A DNA stretch of 64,000 nucleotides, taken from contig NZ_JAJLLW010000003.1 of assembly GCF_020991005.1 (NCBI RefSeq), forward strand, positions 186,001-250,000, written 5' to 3'. Below the pieces are notes generated by a model. It searched no databases, was not told the origin of the DNA, and saw nothing but the letters and a program-made list of their open reading frames with translations. This DNA is from Halomonas sp. CUBES01. GTDB lineage: Bacteria; Pseudomonadota; Gammaproteobacteria; Pseudomonadales; Halomonadaceae. Below are positions 19,087-28,837 of this stretch, piece by piece (within the stretch, counting starts at the first letter, position 1; each line of letters starts with the position of its first letter). The translations under genes were made by a program, and so were the position numbers.

Positions 19087-19796
19087 AACAGCGCCAGGCC
19101 TGGTTGGGTGGCTTGATGTTGGGCCTGCTGTTGGTTGCCGGTGGGCAAGCACTCTGGCTGTGGCTTGACCGGCCCATCGAGCGCGTGTCGATTCGCGGCG
19201 ACTGGGACTATGTCGATGCGGACTACTTGCGCACGCAGCTGGCGCCCGTGGTCGAGGATAGCCAGTGGTTATCCGCCGATCTGGGCGCGTTAAGGCAGCA
19301 GGCGCTGCGCATTGGCTGGCTGAATGAAGTCCGTATCACACGCGAATGGCCCAATGCGCTGGTTTTTGAGCTGGTTGAGCAGACCCCGGTCGCCCGCTGG
19401 AACGATGACTTCCTGCTCAATGAGGCCGGAGAGCCCTTTGCCTTTGCGCCGTTAGTCGTGCCCCAGGGCTTGCCCGACATGGCAGGCCCGGCGGGCAGCA
19501 GCCAAGAAGTACTGGATTACTATCACCAATTGACGCCGCATTTTGCCCAGATGGGCTTGCGTTTAACCCAACTGCGTTTAGAACCGCGCGGTGCGTGGCG
19601 ATTGCAGTTAAACGACAGCGTCTGGGTGATGCTGGGACGGCGTCAGCACGAAGTTCGACTGGCGCGTTTAAGTGCTTCCTGGCAGCGTGAGTTGAGTGAT
19701 TTAAGTGAGCGTATTCGCTATATCGATTTACGTTATCCAAACGGCGTCGCCGTGGCCTGGCATGGTGAAAGTGAATTTGATGTGCAAGAAGAGTAA
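19083..19796 (+). CDS. ftsQ: cell division protein FtsQ
   Basis: FtsQ is a bitopic inner-membrane protein that scaffolds the divisome by binding FtsL-FtsB. The 237-residue product has a short cytoplasmic start, one membrane helix (about 8-29, LGGLMLGLLLVAGGQALWLW), a POTRA domain beginning IERVSIRGDWDYVD, and the beta domain ending in a segment like RIRYIDLRYPNGVAV, which matches the FtsB-binding end. ATG 19083 overlaps the ddlB stop. Unlike most dcw clusters, ftsA does not follow at once: 291 bases separate them. Confidence 0.94.
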   Translation: MKQRQAWLGGLMLGLLLVAGGQALWLWLDRPIERVSIRGDWDYVDADYLRTQLAPVVEDSQWLSADLGALRQQALRIGWLNEVRITREWPNALVFELVEQTPVARWNDDFLLNEAGEPFAFAPLVVPQGLPDMAGPAGSSQEVLDYYHQLTPHFAQMGLRLTQLRLEPRGAWRLQLNDSVWVMLGRRQHEVRLARLSASWQRELSDLSERIRYIDLRYPNGVAVAWHGESEFDVQEE

Positions 19797-20087
19797 CCAA
19801 TCGAAGAGCCGGTGTTTAAAGCGGTAAAGTAAGCAGTCGCTGTCGGTGAAATCCACGTCAGCGGGGTTTTATTTATGTGTTATGGCGACTATCGTGATAT
19901 TTGGCTAGTCGTATTGCGCCGATTGTTTCTATACTATGGGCCTATCAGGCATCATATAAGCCGATTTCTTTGATTAAACTCGCTATTGCCCAAGCAAAGG
20001 CAAATGTTGGCACTGTTTTAATGTGTGCCAAGCAACATAGAGCGTTAATTGTATTTTATTTAAGGTGACAAGGAGATTTCCCGACTC
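19797..20087 (+). promoter_or_regulatory. AT-rich ftsQ-ftsA intergenic region with terminator-like stem and inverted repeats
   Basis: This 291-bp gap is visibly richer in A and T than its neighbours. It holds a terminator-like stem (CGCTG 19839-19843 with CAGCG 19859-19863, an inner GTG/CAC, then GGGGTTTTATTT), a TATACT -10-like hexamer at 19930-19935 without a good -35, the inverted repeat TTGCC/GGCAA (19986-20003), and TTGGCAC/GTGCCAA (20007-20013 and 20025-20031). A 32-codon ORF from ATG 19875 has no ribosome-binding site, so I do not call it. The simplest reading is that ftsA-ftsZ has its own regulated promoter here. Confidence 0.5.
19839..19873 (+). terminator. possible terminator or attenuator after ftsQ
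   Basis: An imperfect stem of CGCTG and CAGCG, extended inside by a C-G pair and GTG/CAC around one mismatch and one bulge, is followed by GGGGTTTTATTT. The stem is weaker than the other terminators in the window, so partial attenuation between ftsQ and ftsA is possible. Confidence 0.4.
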
Positions 20088-21377
20088 ATGGCAGGCTCAC
20101 CCAACGCATCCAACATGGTGGTCGGGCTGGACATCGGAACGTCCAAGGTCGTCGCAATCGTCGGTCAGCCAACCGATGACGGCGGCATCGAAATCGCAGG
20201 CATTGGCTCACACCCGTCGCGGGGCATGAAACGCGGCGTGGTGATCAATATTGAATCCACCGTCCAGTCGATCCAGCGCGCCGTTGAAGAAGCGGAGCTG
20301 ATGGCAGGGTGCGATATTCATTCGGTGTACGTGGGCGTTGCCGGCAGTCATATCAAATCGATGAATTCCGATGGGGTTGTCGCGATCAAGGAACGCGAAG
20401 TGACGCCTTCGGATATTGATCGGGTGATTGATTCGGCACGGGCAAGAGCCGTTTCGGAAGGCCAGCGCGTGCTGCACGTACTGCCTCAGGAATTCTCGAT
20501 CGACGCCCAGGGCGGTATTCGCGAGCCGCTAGGTATGTCCGGGGTTCGCCTTGAGGCCCAGGTGCATTTGGTCACCGCGGCGCTTAACGCGGTACAGAAC
20601 ATCGAGAAGTGCGTGCGTCGTTGCGGTCTGGATGTGGATGCCATCATCCTTGAGCAGCTGGCGTCCAGCATGGCGGTGCTGACGGAAGACGAGCGCGAAC
20701 TCGGCGTGTGCATGGTCGATATCGGCGGCGGCACTACCGATATGGCCATCTTTACCGAGGGGGCCATTCGTCACACGGCGGTGATTCCGATTGCCGGTGA
20801 TCAGGTCACCAACGACATCGCCATGGCGCTGCGCACGCCGACGCAACACGCCGAAGAAATAAAAGTAAAATACGCCTGCGCGCTGACTCAGCTGGCCGCA
20901 AGCGACGAAATGATCAAGGTGCCTAGCGTGGGCGACAGGCCGGCCCGGGATCTTTCCCGCCAGGCCTTGGCCGAAGTGGTCGAGCCCCGCTACGAAGAAC
21001 TGTTTACGCTGGTCAGGGACGAGCTGCGGCGCAGCGGCTATGAGGATATGGTCGCGGCGGGTGTGGTACTGACTGGCGGTACGTCACGCATGGAAGGCGT
21101 GGGCGAGCTGGCGGAAGAGATTTTTCACATGCCGGTTCGTATTGCGTGTCCGCAAAATGTTAAAGGGTTGTCAGACGTGGTACGTAATCCCATCTATGCA
21201 ACGGGCGTTGGTTTACTGCATTATGCACTGCAGGAAACTCGCCACGGGCATGGTCGAGAAAGCCAAGGGGGAGTGATCCCCGTGCATAAGGGGCGTGCTG
21301 ACGTCTCCCGGCGTGACGTCAAGGATGGCAGTGCAGCGCTGGCAAGAATCAAAGGCTGGTTCAAAGGAAATTTCTGA
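20088..21377 (+). CDS. ftsA: cell division protein FtsA
   Basis: FtsA is an actin-like ATPase that tethers FtsZ to the membrane and recruits later divisome proteins. The 429-residue protein has [16 protein letters not shown] (phosphate 1), the 1C subdomain (about 85-165), [13 protein letters not shown] (phosphate 2), [12 protein letters not shown] (adenosine motif) and a C-terminal amphipathic membrane-targeting helix at the very end ([11 protein letters not shown]). The AAGGAG before ATG 20088 is 12 bases away, longer than usual. It follows the ftsQ-ftsA gap and is 34 bases from ftsZ. Confidence 0.96.
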   Translation: MAGSPNASNMVVGLDIGTSKVVAIVGQPTDDGGIEIAGIGSHPSRGMKRGVVINIESTVQSIQRAVEEAELMAGCDIHSVYVGVAGSHIKSMNSDGVVAIKEREVTPSDIDRVIDSARARAVSEGQRVLHVLPQEFSIDAQGGIREPLGMSGVRLEAQVHLVTAALNAVQNIEKCVRRCGLDVDAIILEQLASSMAVLTEDERELGVCMVDIGGGTTDMAIFTEGAIRHTAVIPIAGDQVTNDIAMALRTPTQHAEEIKVKYACALTQLAASDEMIKVPSVGDRPARDLSRQALAEVVEPRYEELFTLVRDELRRSGYEDMVAAGVVLTGGTSRMEGVGELAEEIFHMPVRIACPQNVKGLSDVVRNPIYATGVGLLHYALQETRHGHGRESQGGVIPVHKGRADVSRRDVKDGSAALARIKGWFKGNF

Positions 21378-21411
21378 CAGGGCCGCAAGCGCGGTTCAGG
21401 AGACGGGGCTT

Positions 21412-22584
21412 ATGTTCGAATTGGTAGATAGCGCACCCTCGAGCAGTGCGGTCATCAAAGTGGTTGGCGTTGGCGGCGGTGGCGGCAACGCTGTCAATCA
21501 CATGGTCGAAAGCAACATTGAAGGCGTCGAGTTTATCTGCGCCAACACCGATGCGCAGGCGTTGAAACGCGTGTCTGCGAAGACGGTTCTGCAGCTGGGT
21601 GGCGAGATCACCAAAGGCCTGGGCGCGGGAGCCAATCCCGACGTCGGCCGTCAAGCCGCGATGGAAGATCGGGAGCGTATTGCCGAGCTTCTCAACGGGG
21701 CTGATATGGTGTTCATCACCGCCGGTATGGGCGGCGGTACCGGTACCGGCGGTGCGCCCGTGGTCGCCCAGGTGGCCAAGGAGCTGGGCATTCTGACGGT
21801 CGCGGTGGTCACGCGTCCTTTCCCGTTCGAAGGGCCCAAGCGTATGCGTGCCGCCGAAGAGGGCATGAAGGAGCTCTCCGAGCATGTCGACTCGCTCATT
21901 ACCATTCCCAATGAAAAGCTTCTTTCGGTACTGGGTAAAAACGCGACCTTGTTGACTGCCTTCAGCGCGGCCAACGATGTGCTGCTGGGTGCCGTTCAGG
22001 GTATCGCCGAGCTGATCACCAGCCCGGGCATTATCAACGTCGACTTTGCCGACGTGCGCACGGTGATGTCGGAGATGGGCATGGCAATGATGGGCACCGG
22101 CGGTGCCACCGGTGAAAATCGCGCCCGCGAAGCCGCTGAAAAGGCCATCCGCAGCCCGCTGCTGGAAGACATCGATCTGCACGGCGCCCGCGGCATCCTG
22201 GTCAACATCACGGCAGGCCCCGACCTTTCGATTGGCGAATTCAACGACGTGGGCGCCACGGTTCAGGAGTTTGCCTCGCAGGAAGCCACGATCGTGGTGG
22301 GAACTTCCATCGACATGGAAATGTCCGACGAGCTGCGCGTGACGGTCGTGGCCGCCGGCCTGGACGGCAGCCAGCCGAAGGCAGCCGCTCGCGAGCCGGC
22401 TCGGCGTACCGCTGATACCTCCTCTGATTATCGCAAGCTTCAGCAGCCGACCGTCATGCGTCAGCAGGCGAATAACCGAGCCGAGGCAGCCGAAAGTGCG
22501 CCGGCGCGCCCTGAAAAACGTCGTGCTGCGGATGCCGACGATTATCTGGACATCCCAGCGTTTCTACGCCGCCAAGCGGACTGA
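21412..22584 (+). CDS. ftsZ: cell division GTPase FtsZ
   Basis: FtsZ polymerises into the Z-ring. The 390-residue tubulin homologue has [15 protein letters not shown], the GTP-binding tubulin signature [10 protein letters not shown], the T7-loop segment in [11 protein letters not shown], a disordered linker from about residue 320, and the conserved C-terminal peptide [12 protein letters not shown] that binds FtsA and ZipA. I choose ATG 21412, with AGGAG 9 bases upstream; a longer open frame to 21295 lies in the ftsA 3' end. A long nested inverted repeat starts 6 bases after its stop codon. Confidence 0.97.
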   Translation: MFELVDSAPSSSAVIKVVGVGGGGGNAVNHMVESNIEGVEFICANTDAQALKRVSAKTVLQLGGEITKGLGAGANPDVGRQAAMEDRERIAELLNGADMVFITAGMGGGTGTGGAPVVAQVAKELGILTVAVVTRPFPFEGPKRMRAAEEGMKELSEHVDSLITIPNEKLLSVLGKNATLLTAFSAANDVLLGAVQGIAELITSPGIINVDFADVRTVMSEMGMAMMGTGGATGENRAREAAEKAIRSPLLEDIDLHGARGILVNITAGPDLSIGEFNDVGATVQEFASQEATIVVGTSIDMEMSDELRVTVVAAGLDGSQPKAAAREPARRTADTSSDYRKLQQPTVMRQQANNRAEAAESAPARPEKRRAADADDYLDIPAFLRRQAD

Positions 22585-22590
22585 AGCAAC

Positions 22591-22673
22591 ATCAAACAGG
22601 TTCACTGCTTCCGGCAAACGAGAGTTTTATTGGTTAAAACCCTCGTTTGCTGTTAGAGTGAACACTGTTTGAT
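22591..22673. repeat. nested inverted repeat (long hairpin) between ftsZ and lpxC
   Basis: Two coaxial stems are nested. The outer arms are ATCAAACAG-GTTCACT (22591-22606) and AGTGAAC-A-CTGTTTGAT (22657-22673), which is 16 bp with one bulged A. The inner arms are GCAAACGAG (22614-22622) with CTCGTTTGC (22642-22650), and GTTTT (22624-22628) with AAAAC (22636-22640), around a 7-base loop. That gives 30 base pairs in 83 nt. No T tract follows, so it is not a textbook terminator. It could be a strong transcript-end or RNA-stability structure, or a tiny palindromic element. Confidence 0.9.
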
Positions 22674-22721
22674 AACCTTCATCCCTCGCGGTTACCCGTC
22701 ATCAGAGTTCGACCACTGCCC

Positions 22722-23633
22722 ATGATCAGACAACGCACCCTACAGAATGTCATTCGCGCCACCGGAGTAGGTTTACACTCGGGGAAAAAAGTCCATTTGG
22801 CTTTGCGTCCGGCACCCGCCAATACGGGGATTGTGTTTGTCAGAACCGACCTGGACCCAGTGGTCCATGTGCCTGCGCGCGCAGAACTTGTCGAAGATAC
22901 CAAGCTGTGCACTGCGCTCAGCTATCAGGGCGTCAAGGTGGCCACGGTCGAGCATCTGATGTCGGCGTTTGCCGGGTTGGGCATTGATAATGCGTACGTT
23001 GATGTCAGCGCGCCTGAAGTACCGATCATGGATGGTAGTGCAAGCCCGTTCGTCTTCCTGATTCAATCGGCGGGCATCCTCGAGCAGGAAGCGGCCAAGA
23101 AATTTATCCGCATCAAGCGTCCGGTCAGCGTGATCGAAGACGATAAAGAGGCGACGTTCCTTCCTCACCAAGGATTCAAGGTCTCGTTTGCTATCGACTT
23201 TGATCATCCGGTGTTCGACCAGCAGAAGCAAACGGCACTGATCGATTTCTCGACCACCTCTTTCGTGAAAGAAGTCTCCCGGGCGCGTACCTTTGGCTTT
23301 ATGCGGGATCTGGAATTCCTGCGTTCCAATAATCTGGCACTGGGCGGCAGTCTGGATAACGCGATCGTGGTGGATGACTACCGGATCGTCAATGAAGGCG
23401 GGCTGCGGTACGAAGACGAATTCGTCAAGCACAAGGTGCTGGACGCCATTGGCGATCTTTATCAGCTTGGATATAGCCTGATTGGTGAGTTCCGCGGCGT
23501 AAAGTCAGGCCATGCCTTGAATAATCAGCTGTGCCGCGAGCTGATGGCGCAGCCGGATGCCTTTGAAATCGTCACGTTCGAGGAAGAAAAGGCCGTTGCC
23601 CCGATTTCCTACGCTGCCCCCGCCATGGCGTGA
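22722..23633 (+). CDS. lpxC: UDP-3-O-acyl-N-acetylglucosamine deacetylase LpxC
   Basis: LpxC is the zinc-dependent committed step of lipid A synthesis. The 303-residue protein (E. coli 305) has the N-terminal [17 protein letters not shown], zinc ligands H78 (in [10 protein letters not shown]), H237 and D241 (HKVLDAIGD), and [13 protein letters not shown] with the catalytic region. ATG 22722 is the family start but no ribosome-binding site is visible in the 48 bases after the palindrome, which could mean regulated or structure-dependent initiation. It lies directly after ftsZ, as in other gammaproteobacteria, and ends at a clear terminator. Confidence 0.96.
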   Translation: MIRQRTLQNVIRATGVGLHSGKKVHLALRPAPANTGIVFVRTDLDPVVHVPARAELVEDTKLCTALSYQGVKVATVEHLMSAFAGLGIDNAYVDVSAPEVPIMDGSASPFVFLIQSAGILEQEAAKKFIRIKRPVSVIEDDKEATFLPHQGFKVSFAIDFDHPVFDQQKQTALIDFSTTSFVKEVSRARTFGFMRDLEFLRSNNLALGGSLDNAIVVDDYRIVNEGGLRYEDEFVKHKVLDAIGDLYQLGYSLIGEFRGVKSGHALNNQLCRELMAQPDAFEIVTFEEEKAVAPISYAAPAMA

Positions 23634-23656
23634 TTGCCGGGTACGACATCATCGTT

Positions 23657-23686
23657 CAAAACGCACCGCCACGGCGGTGCGTTTTG
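23657..23686. terminator. bidirectional terminator between lpxC and dciA
   Basis: AAAACGCACCGC (from 23658) pairs with GCGGTGCGTTTT (to 23685), a stem of 9 GC-rich pairs plus A-T pairs around a 4-base loop. It has Ts on both strands, as suits the convergent lpxC and dciA genes. Confidence 0.88.
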
Positions 23687-23711
23687 CGTTATGGCGCCAT
23701 CTTGAGGGTGG

Positions 23712-24170
23712 TCAGGCGTCAGGGGCGTGGGAGGCCAGTCGTTCCAGTGCCCTTTTGAGTGCCGGGTCAGTGGTGTCTTCGGCGCATTCAGCCAGGGTTT
23801 TGCCGGCATCTGCCGACAGGCTGCGGGTATTGCGCTTGGGTGCCACGACCGGGTGGACAGGGCGTACCTTGAAGGTAAAGCCCGTCACGCCCTCGAAGCC
23901 CGGCAATTGATGAATGAGGCCCAGCAAGCGATTCTGCTCGTAGCGCAGCCAGGTCAGCCATTGGGCCTGGCCGCTGATCAGCGTTAATCGGCCGTCGCGA
24001 AACCCGCCTACGTAAATATGCGCGCGCATTTCCTCAGGCAGGTGGGCCTGCAGGTGCCGCTGGGCCTGATCGATCAGCTTCGAGAGACGCATAAGCTTGC
24101 CGATATCGCCCGACTTGCCCATCAAGCGACTGATGGGCTGTGCCTGGGATCGCTTAACCTTTATACTCAT
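23712..24170 (-). CDS. dciA: DciA family protein (DUF721), replicative helicase loader/operator
   Basis: DciA is the ancestral bacterial protein that binds the replicative helicase DnaB and helps load it, in species without the phage-derived DnaC. The 152-residue product has the DUF721 domain (about 15-110) with LTLISGQAQWLTWLRYEQNRLL as its most conserved stretch (cited here only by its position, about 60-80), and a basic then disordered tail. I place the start at ATG 24170, with AGGA 9 bases upstream; a longer frame to 24275 adds non-homologous residues. Its position between lpxC and secA on the opposite strand matches my recollection of Pseudomonas. It is divergent from the secA leader ORF. 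Confidence 0.85.
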   Translation of the reverse strand: MSIKVKRSQAQPISRLMGKSGDIGKLMRLSKLIDQAQRHLQAHLPEEMRAHIYVGGFRDGRLTLISGQAQWLTWLRYEQNRLLGLIHQLPGFEGVTGFTFKVRPVHPVVAPKRNTRSLSADAGKTLAECAEDTTDPALKRALERLASHAPDA

Positions 24171-24278
24171 ACGCTTGATTCCTAAGGTATCGCTTATTAC
24201 GCCACTGCATGGTGGTTTCGGGTGCATAGTGCCTGCCCGGTGATCAAAGCCTAACACGCTCAGGAGCTTGTCCACAGC

Positions 24279-24644
24279 ATGTCGTCAGCGTTAAACAGAG
24301 CCTCGGTATTGCCGCGACGTCACCGCCGTCATGGCCTGGCGAGCTGGTGGCTGGCAGGGCTGTTGGTGGGCTGCCTGCTGCCCACCAATCTGACCTATGC
24401 TGACGCGCTGAGAGGCGGTGAGCGCAGCGTCGTGGCGTGTTTCTGGGTCCCTGCGGTGTTGCGCGCCCGTACGCGCATGATGGCCACTCGGCGTCGTATC
24501 CTGCGGCGCTGGTGGGTGGTGTTGAAGCCCGTCAGGCCGCTGCGCCAGCGCGTGGCGTTCCCTTCCTTTGTGAGTGTGCTCGTTGCCGAACACGATGTGT
24601 TCAGTCGTCGTGGTCCGCCGCATCAGCCCCCGTTTTTGTGCTGA
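24279..24644 (+). CDS. candidate SecM-like secretion monitor / arrest leader upstream of secA
   Basis: I do not recognise this 121-residue protein by family, but its layout matches SecM, which stalls its own ribosome to raise secA translation when export is impaired. The N-terminal part has a basic n-region (RRHRR), a hydrophobic core (about 21-40) and a plausible cleavage site after TYA41; LVGC (C32) could alternatively be a lipobox. The middle is strikingly Arg-rich, unlike the acidic neighbours. The end reads F97-x12-R110-R-G112-P113, the same spacing as E. coli F150-x12-R163-A-G165-P166; W155, I156, G161 and I162 are not kept. AGGAG lies 12 bases before ATG 24279. Codon use is normal for the window. 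secA starts 75 bases later. Stalling is inference. Confidence 0.65.
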   Translation: MSSALNRASVLPRRHRRHGLASWWLAGLLVGCLLPTNLTYADALRGGERSVVACFWVPAVLRARTRMMATRRRILRRWWVVLKPVRPLRQRVAFPSFVSVLVAEHDVFSRRGPPHQPPFLC

Positions 24645-24719
24645 CACGTCAGTCAACCTTATATCATTCATGGAACGGGGTGACCCCATCAAGGGCGCTC
24701 GCTGAAAGTTGGAAACTAC
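24645..24719 (+). promoter_or_regulatory. secA translation initiation region with possible sequestering structure
   Basis: The secA ribosome-binding site is weak (TTGGAA, 24709-24714). CAACCTT at 24654-24660 can pair, with one bulge, with AAGTTG at 24706-24711, partly covering it. A GGGG-TGA-CCCC hairpin (about 24677-24687) lies between, and CTGA-CACG-TCAG (24641-24652) sits over the upstream stop codon. This resembles the logic of E. coli secM-secA, where a stalled ribosome opens a hairpin to expose the secA site. The pairings are modest and need folding analysis. Confidence 0.35.
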
Positions 24720-27461
24720 ATGATCAATAATTTGTTACGCAAAGTCGTCGGTTCTAAAAATGACCGTGACGTTAAACGCATGCTGAAAAGCGTGCAGCAC
24801 GTCAACGCGCTGGAAAGTGAATTCGAAGCGTTGAGCGATGCCGACCTCCAGGCCACCACGACCACCTTGCGTCAGCGATTGGAAAACGGCGAACCCCTGG
24901 ACGACCTGTTACCGTCCGCCTTTGCGATGGTTCGTGAGGCCAGCAAGCGCGTCATGGGCATGCGCCACTTTGACGTGCAGATGGTGGGCGGGATCACCCT
25001 GCACCGCGGTCGTATCGCCGAGATGAAGACCGGTGAAGGGAAAACCCTGGTGGCGACACTTGCCGTCTACCTGAATGCGCTGCCGGCCAAAGGCGTACAT
25101 GTGGTCACCGTGAACGACTATCTGGCGCGCCGCGATGCCGAGTGGATGCGCCCGCTGTATGAATTTCTGGGCCTGACCGTTGGCGTCATTTTTTCCGGCC
25201 AGACCAGTGCCGAAAAGCGTCATGCGTATCACTGTGATATCACCTACGGCACCAACAACGAATTCGGCTTTGATTACCTCCGCGACAACATGGCCTTTTC
25301 GCTGGAAGACAAAGTCCAGCGTGACCTGCACTACGCCATCGTCGACGAGGTCGATTCGATTCTGATTGACGAGGCCCGCACGCCGCTGGTCATTTCAGGT
25401 GCCGTCGACGAGAACACCGACCTGTACAAGGTGGTCGACCGTCTGTCGCAGCAGCTTGAGCAAGGTGAAGTGGCCGACGATGAAGAGGGCACGGTCTCGG
25501 GCGACTTCTTGCTGGACGAGAAGCAAAAGCAGGTCGAGCTCACCGAGCAGGGGCATAACAAGGTCGAGGCGTTGATGCGCGAGGAAGGGTTGCTGGGCGA
25601 GGAAGAGTCCCTTTACGCCGCCCAGAACCTCAACCTGCTCCAGCACATGCATTCGGCCCTGCGCGCTCGCCACCTCTACCACCTTGACGTTGACTATATG
25701 GTCTCGGACGACCAGGTAGTGATCGTCGACGAACACACCGGCCGTTCCATGCCCGGCCGGCGCTGGTCGGAAGGCCTCCACCAGGCGGTGGAAGCCAAAG
25801 AGGGCGTGACCGTTCAGCGTGAAAGTCAGACCCTGGCGTCGACGACCTTCCAGAATTATTTCCGCCTCTACGAAAAGCTGGCCGGGATGACGGGGACCGC
25901 CGATACCGAGGCTTTCGAGTTCCGCCAGATCTACGGGCTTGACGTGGTGGTTATTCCCACCAACCGGCCGCTGACGCGGAAGGACCTCAACGACCTGGTT
26001 TTTCTGAGCGCCGAGGAAAAGTACGAAGCCATCATTCAGGACGTCAAGGAGCAGACCGAAGCCGGGCGTCCGGTACTGGTGGGGACGGCGTCGATCGAGA
26101 CCTCGGAGTACATCGCGCGGTTGATGCGTGAGGCCAATCTGGCATTTAACGTGCTCAACGCCAAGCAGCACCAGAGCGAGGCCGAGATCATTGCCCAGGC
26201 GGGTCGCCCGGGAGCGGTCACCATTGCGACCAATATGGCGGGCCGTGGTACCGATATCGTGCTGGGGGGTAACTGGGAGGCCGAAGCGGCCAAGCTCCAG
26301 CAGCCCAGCCAGGCGCAGATCGACGCGCTGAAAGCGGAGTGGCAGCAGCGCCACGATGCCGTGCTGGACGCCGGCGGCCTGCACGTGATCGGTTCTGAGC
26401 GCCACGAATCGCGGCGCATCGACAATCAGCTGCGTGGCCGCGCCGGGCGCCAGGGCGACCCGGGCTCGACGCGTTTTTTCCTGTCTCTAGAAGACAGCCT
26501 GATGCGGCTGTTTGGTTCAGACCGCGTCAAGCGGCTGATGCAGGCACTGGGGCTCGAGCGTGGCGAAGCCATCGAGCACAAGATGGTCTCCAACGCGGTA
26601 GAGCGGGCGCAGAAGAAGGTCGAAGGCCGTAACTTCGATATCCGCAAGCAACTGCTCGAATACGATGATGTGGCCAACGACCAGCGCCGGGTCATCTATC
26701 AGCAGCGTAACGATATCCTGGGGGCGGATGACGTGGCGGACGCTGTCGCGGGCATCCATGAGGAAGTCATGGACAGCACGATCAGTGACTTCGTCCCGCC
26801 GCAAAGCCTGGCCGAGCAGTGGGATCTGCCGGGCCTCGAAGCGCACTTGAAAACCGAGTTCAACCTGGACGCACCGGTGGTCGAGTGGGCTGAAGCCGAC
26901 CCGCGCTTCAATGAAGAGAAACTGCGCGAACGGCTGCATACCATGCACCGTGAGGCCTACGCTGCCAAGGTTGAGGCCGCCGGTGAGGCGCTCATCCGTC
27001 GTTTTGAAAAGCAGGTCATGCTGCAGGTGCTCGACACCCGCTGGAAGGAACACCTGCAGTCCATGGATCATCTGCGCCGCGGCATCCACCTGCGTGGCTA
27101 TGCACAAAAGAACCCCAAGCAGGAATACAAGCGCGAAGCGTTCGAGCTTTTTCAGCAGCTGCTGACTAACATCAAGGCTGACGTGACGCGCATTCTCAGC
27201 CATGTGCAGGTACGCCAGCCCGAAGAGGTCGAGGCGCTCGAGAAAAAGCGCCGCGAGGCCCTGGAGCGTGAAAAAGCCACTGCGGACAGCCGCCACGACG
27301 ATCCGGCAGCGTCACCCGCTCAGGATGCCGACACCCCCGAAGAGGCCCCCGGGGCAGACGGTCGACCCGTGCGTCGCGAAGGCCCCAAGGTCGGCCGCAA
27401 TGACCCGTGTCCGTGTGGGTCGGGCAAAAAATACAAGCAGTGCTGCGGTAAACTTGATTAA
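24720..27461 (+). CDS. secA: preprotein translocase ATPase SecA
   Basis: SecA drives unfolded preproteins through SecYEG. The 913-residue protein (E. coli 901) has NBD1 with Walker A in M102-KTGEGKT and the [12 protein letters not shown] motif, the preprotein cross-linking domain (about 230-370), NBD2 with [11 protein letters not shown], the helical scaffold and wing, a disordered acidic linker, and the C-terminal zinc site with C897, C899, C908 and C909 that binds SecB and phospholipid. The start matches the family ([16 protein letters not shown]). It lies downstream of the candidate arrest leader and upstream of argJ (29 bases). Confidence 0.97.
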   Translation: MINNLLRKVVGSKNDRDVKRMLKSVQHVNALESEFEALSDADLQATTTTLRQRLENGEPLDDLLPSAFAMVREASKRVMGMRHFDVQMVGGITLHRGRIAEMKTGEGKTLVATLAVYLNALPAKGVHVVTVNDYLARRDAEWMRPLYEFLGLTVGVIFSGQTSAEKRHAYHCDITYGTNNEFGFDYLRDNMAFSLEDKVQRDLHYAIVDEVDSILIDEARTPLVISGAVDENTDLYKVVDRLSQQLEQGEVADDEEGTVSGDFLLDEKQKQVELTEQGHNKVEALMREEGLLGEEESLYAAQNLNLLQHMHSALRARHLYHLDVDYMVSDDQVVIVDEHTGRSMPGRRWSEGLHQAVEAKEGVTVQRESQTLASTTFQNYFRLYEKLAGMTGTADTEAFEFRQIYGLDVVVIPTNRPLTRKDLNDLVFLSAEEKYEAIIQDVKEQTEAGRPVLVGTASIETSEYIARLMREANLAFNVLNAKQHQSEAEIIAQAGRPGAVTIATNMAGRGTDIVLGGNWEAEAAKLQQPSQAQIDALKAEWQQRHDAVLDAGGLHVIGSERHESRRIDNQLRGRAGRQGDPGSTRFFLSLEDSLMRLFGSDRVKRLMQALGLERGEAIEHKMVSNAVERAQKKVEGRNFDIRKQLLEYDDVANDQRRVIYQQRNDILGADDVADAVAGIHEEVMDSTISDFVPPQSLAEQWDLPGLEAHLKTEFNLDAPVVEWAEADPRFNEEKLRERLHTMHREAYAAKVEAAGEALIRRFEKQVMLQVLDTRWKEHLQSMDHLRRGIHLRGYAQKNPKQEYKREAFELFQQLLTNIKADVTRILSHVQVRQPEEVEALEKKRREALEREKATADSRHDDPAASPAQDADTPEEAPGADGRPVRREGPKVGRNDPCPCGSGKKYKQCCGKLD

Positions 27462-27490
27462 GTCAACAAGCCACGTCTTAGGAGAACTAC

Positions 27491-28720
27491 ATGGCGGTAG
27501 GAGAAAGGCCCTTTCCCACGATGCCGTCCCTTGAGGGGGTGCGTTTAGGCACGGCCATGGCGGGCATCAAAAAGCCGTATCGTCGTGATGTCGTGGTGAT
27601 TGAACTGCCCGAGACGTCGACGGTGGCGGGGGTGTTTACCCGCAACGCCTTTTGTGCCGCACCTGTGACGGTGGCCAAGGCGCACCTGAAGCGTACCGCT
27701 GAAACGGGTGATGGGCCCCGTTACTGGCTGATCAATACCGGCAACGCCAATGCAGGCACGGGCGAGGCCGGCTACCAGGACGCTCTGCAAAGCTGCGCGA
27801 CGCTTGCCAGGCAGGCGGGCGTTAATGACGCTGCGGTGCTGCCGTTCTCGACGGGGGTGATCGGCGAGCCGCTGCCCATGGCGCAGCTACTCGACGGTAT
27901 CCCCGAGGCCTTTGCCAACCGGGCGGGGGATAGCCAGGCCTGGCAACACGCTGCCGAGGGTATCCTGACCACGGACACGCGTCCCAAGGGGGCGAGTGTT
28001 CGCGTGGCGATCGGGGAGCGTGAGGTGGTCATCAACGGTATCGCCAAGGGGTCGGGCATGATCAGGCCCGATATGGCGACCATGCTGGCCTTTGTGGTGA
28101 CCGATGCCGTGATCGAGCCATCCCTGCTCGAGCGTTTGCTGCGCGAAACGGTCGACCGCTCTTTCAACTGCATTACCGTGGATAGCGATACCTCGACCAA
28201 CGATGCCTGTATGCTGGCGGCAGCTGGTACCGGCGCGCGCGTTGAAAGCGAGGCGCAGATCGACATCTTCCGCAATGCCCTGCAGCGGGTGATGACGGAG
28301 CTTGCTCAGTCCATTATCCGGGATGGTGAAGGCGCGACCAAGTTTGTCACCCTGCAGGTCGACCAGGCGCAGTCGCGCCAGGAAGCCCTCGATGTAGCCT
28401 TTACCGTCGCGCATTCGCCGCTGGTCAAGACCGCGCTATACGCCTCGGATGCCAACTGGGGACGCATTCTCGCGGCGGTGGGTCGGGCGCCGGTGGACGC
28501 TTTTGACGTCAGCAGGGTAACCATCGAGTTAGGCGACGTCCGCCTGGTGGAAGGCGGTGGACGGGCAAAAGGCTACACGGAGGCGGCCGGCAGCAAGGTG
28601 ATGGCCGAAGACGAAATTACCATCCGCATCAGTCTGGGGCGGGGCGATGAAGCGGCCACCGTGTGGACTTCGGATCTTTCCCACGACTATGTATCGATCA
28701 ACGCTGATTATCGTAGCTAG
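27491..28720 (+). CDS. argJ: bifunctional glutamate N-acetyltransferase / amino-acid N-acetyltransferase ArgJ
   Basis: ArgJ recycles the acetyl group from N-acetylornithine to glutamate in arginine synthesis; many members also make N-acetylglutamate from acetyl-CoA. The 409-residue precursor cleaves itself before the nucleophile Thr: here A196-T197 in MIRPDMATMLAF, giving alpha and beta chains. Further marks are NTGNANAGTGE, and VDSDTSTNDA near the active site. AGGAG precedes ATG 27491. It follows secA by 29 bases, an order I also recall from Pseudomonas. Confidence 0.95.
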   Translation: MAVGERPFPTMPSLEGVRLGTAMAGIKKPYRRDVVVIELPETSTVAGVFTRNAFCAAPVTVAKAHLKRTAETGDGPRYWLINTGNANAGTGEAGYQDALQSCATLARQAGVNDAAVLPFSTGVIGEPLPMAQLLDGIPEAFANRAGDSQAWQHAAEGILTTDTRPKGASVRVAIGEREVVINGIAKGSGMIRPDMATMLAFVVTDAVIEPSLLERLLRETVDRSFNCITVDSDTSTNDACMLAAAGTGARVESEAQIDIFRNALQRVMTELAQSIIRDGEGATKFVTLQVDQAQSRQEALDVAFTVAHSPLVKTALYASDANWGRILAAVGRAPVDAFDVSRVTIELGDVRLVEGGGRAKGYTEAAGSKVMAEDEITIRISLGRGDEAATVWTSDLSHDYVSINADYRS

Positions 28721-28837
28721 CCGGTGTCGGCCGGGTTGGGTATCCGGCCGTCAAGGGTAGCGTTAACCTCGCGATATAACACCGACCGCAACTGCTCAGC
28801 GGGTGTGCACACAGTGGATAAAGACGTAATGAATGTA

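Noticed and set aside
19875..19973. 32-codon ORF in the ftsQ-ftsA gap
   Set aside because: No ribosome-binding site precedes the ATG and the peptide shows no signal or motif; it is treated as regulatory DNA.
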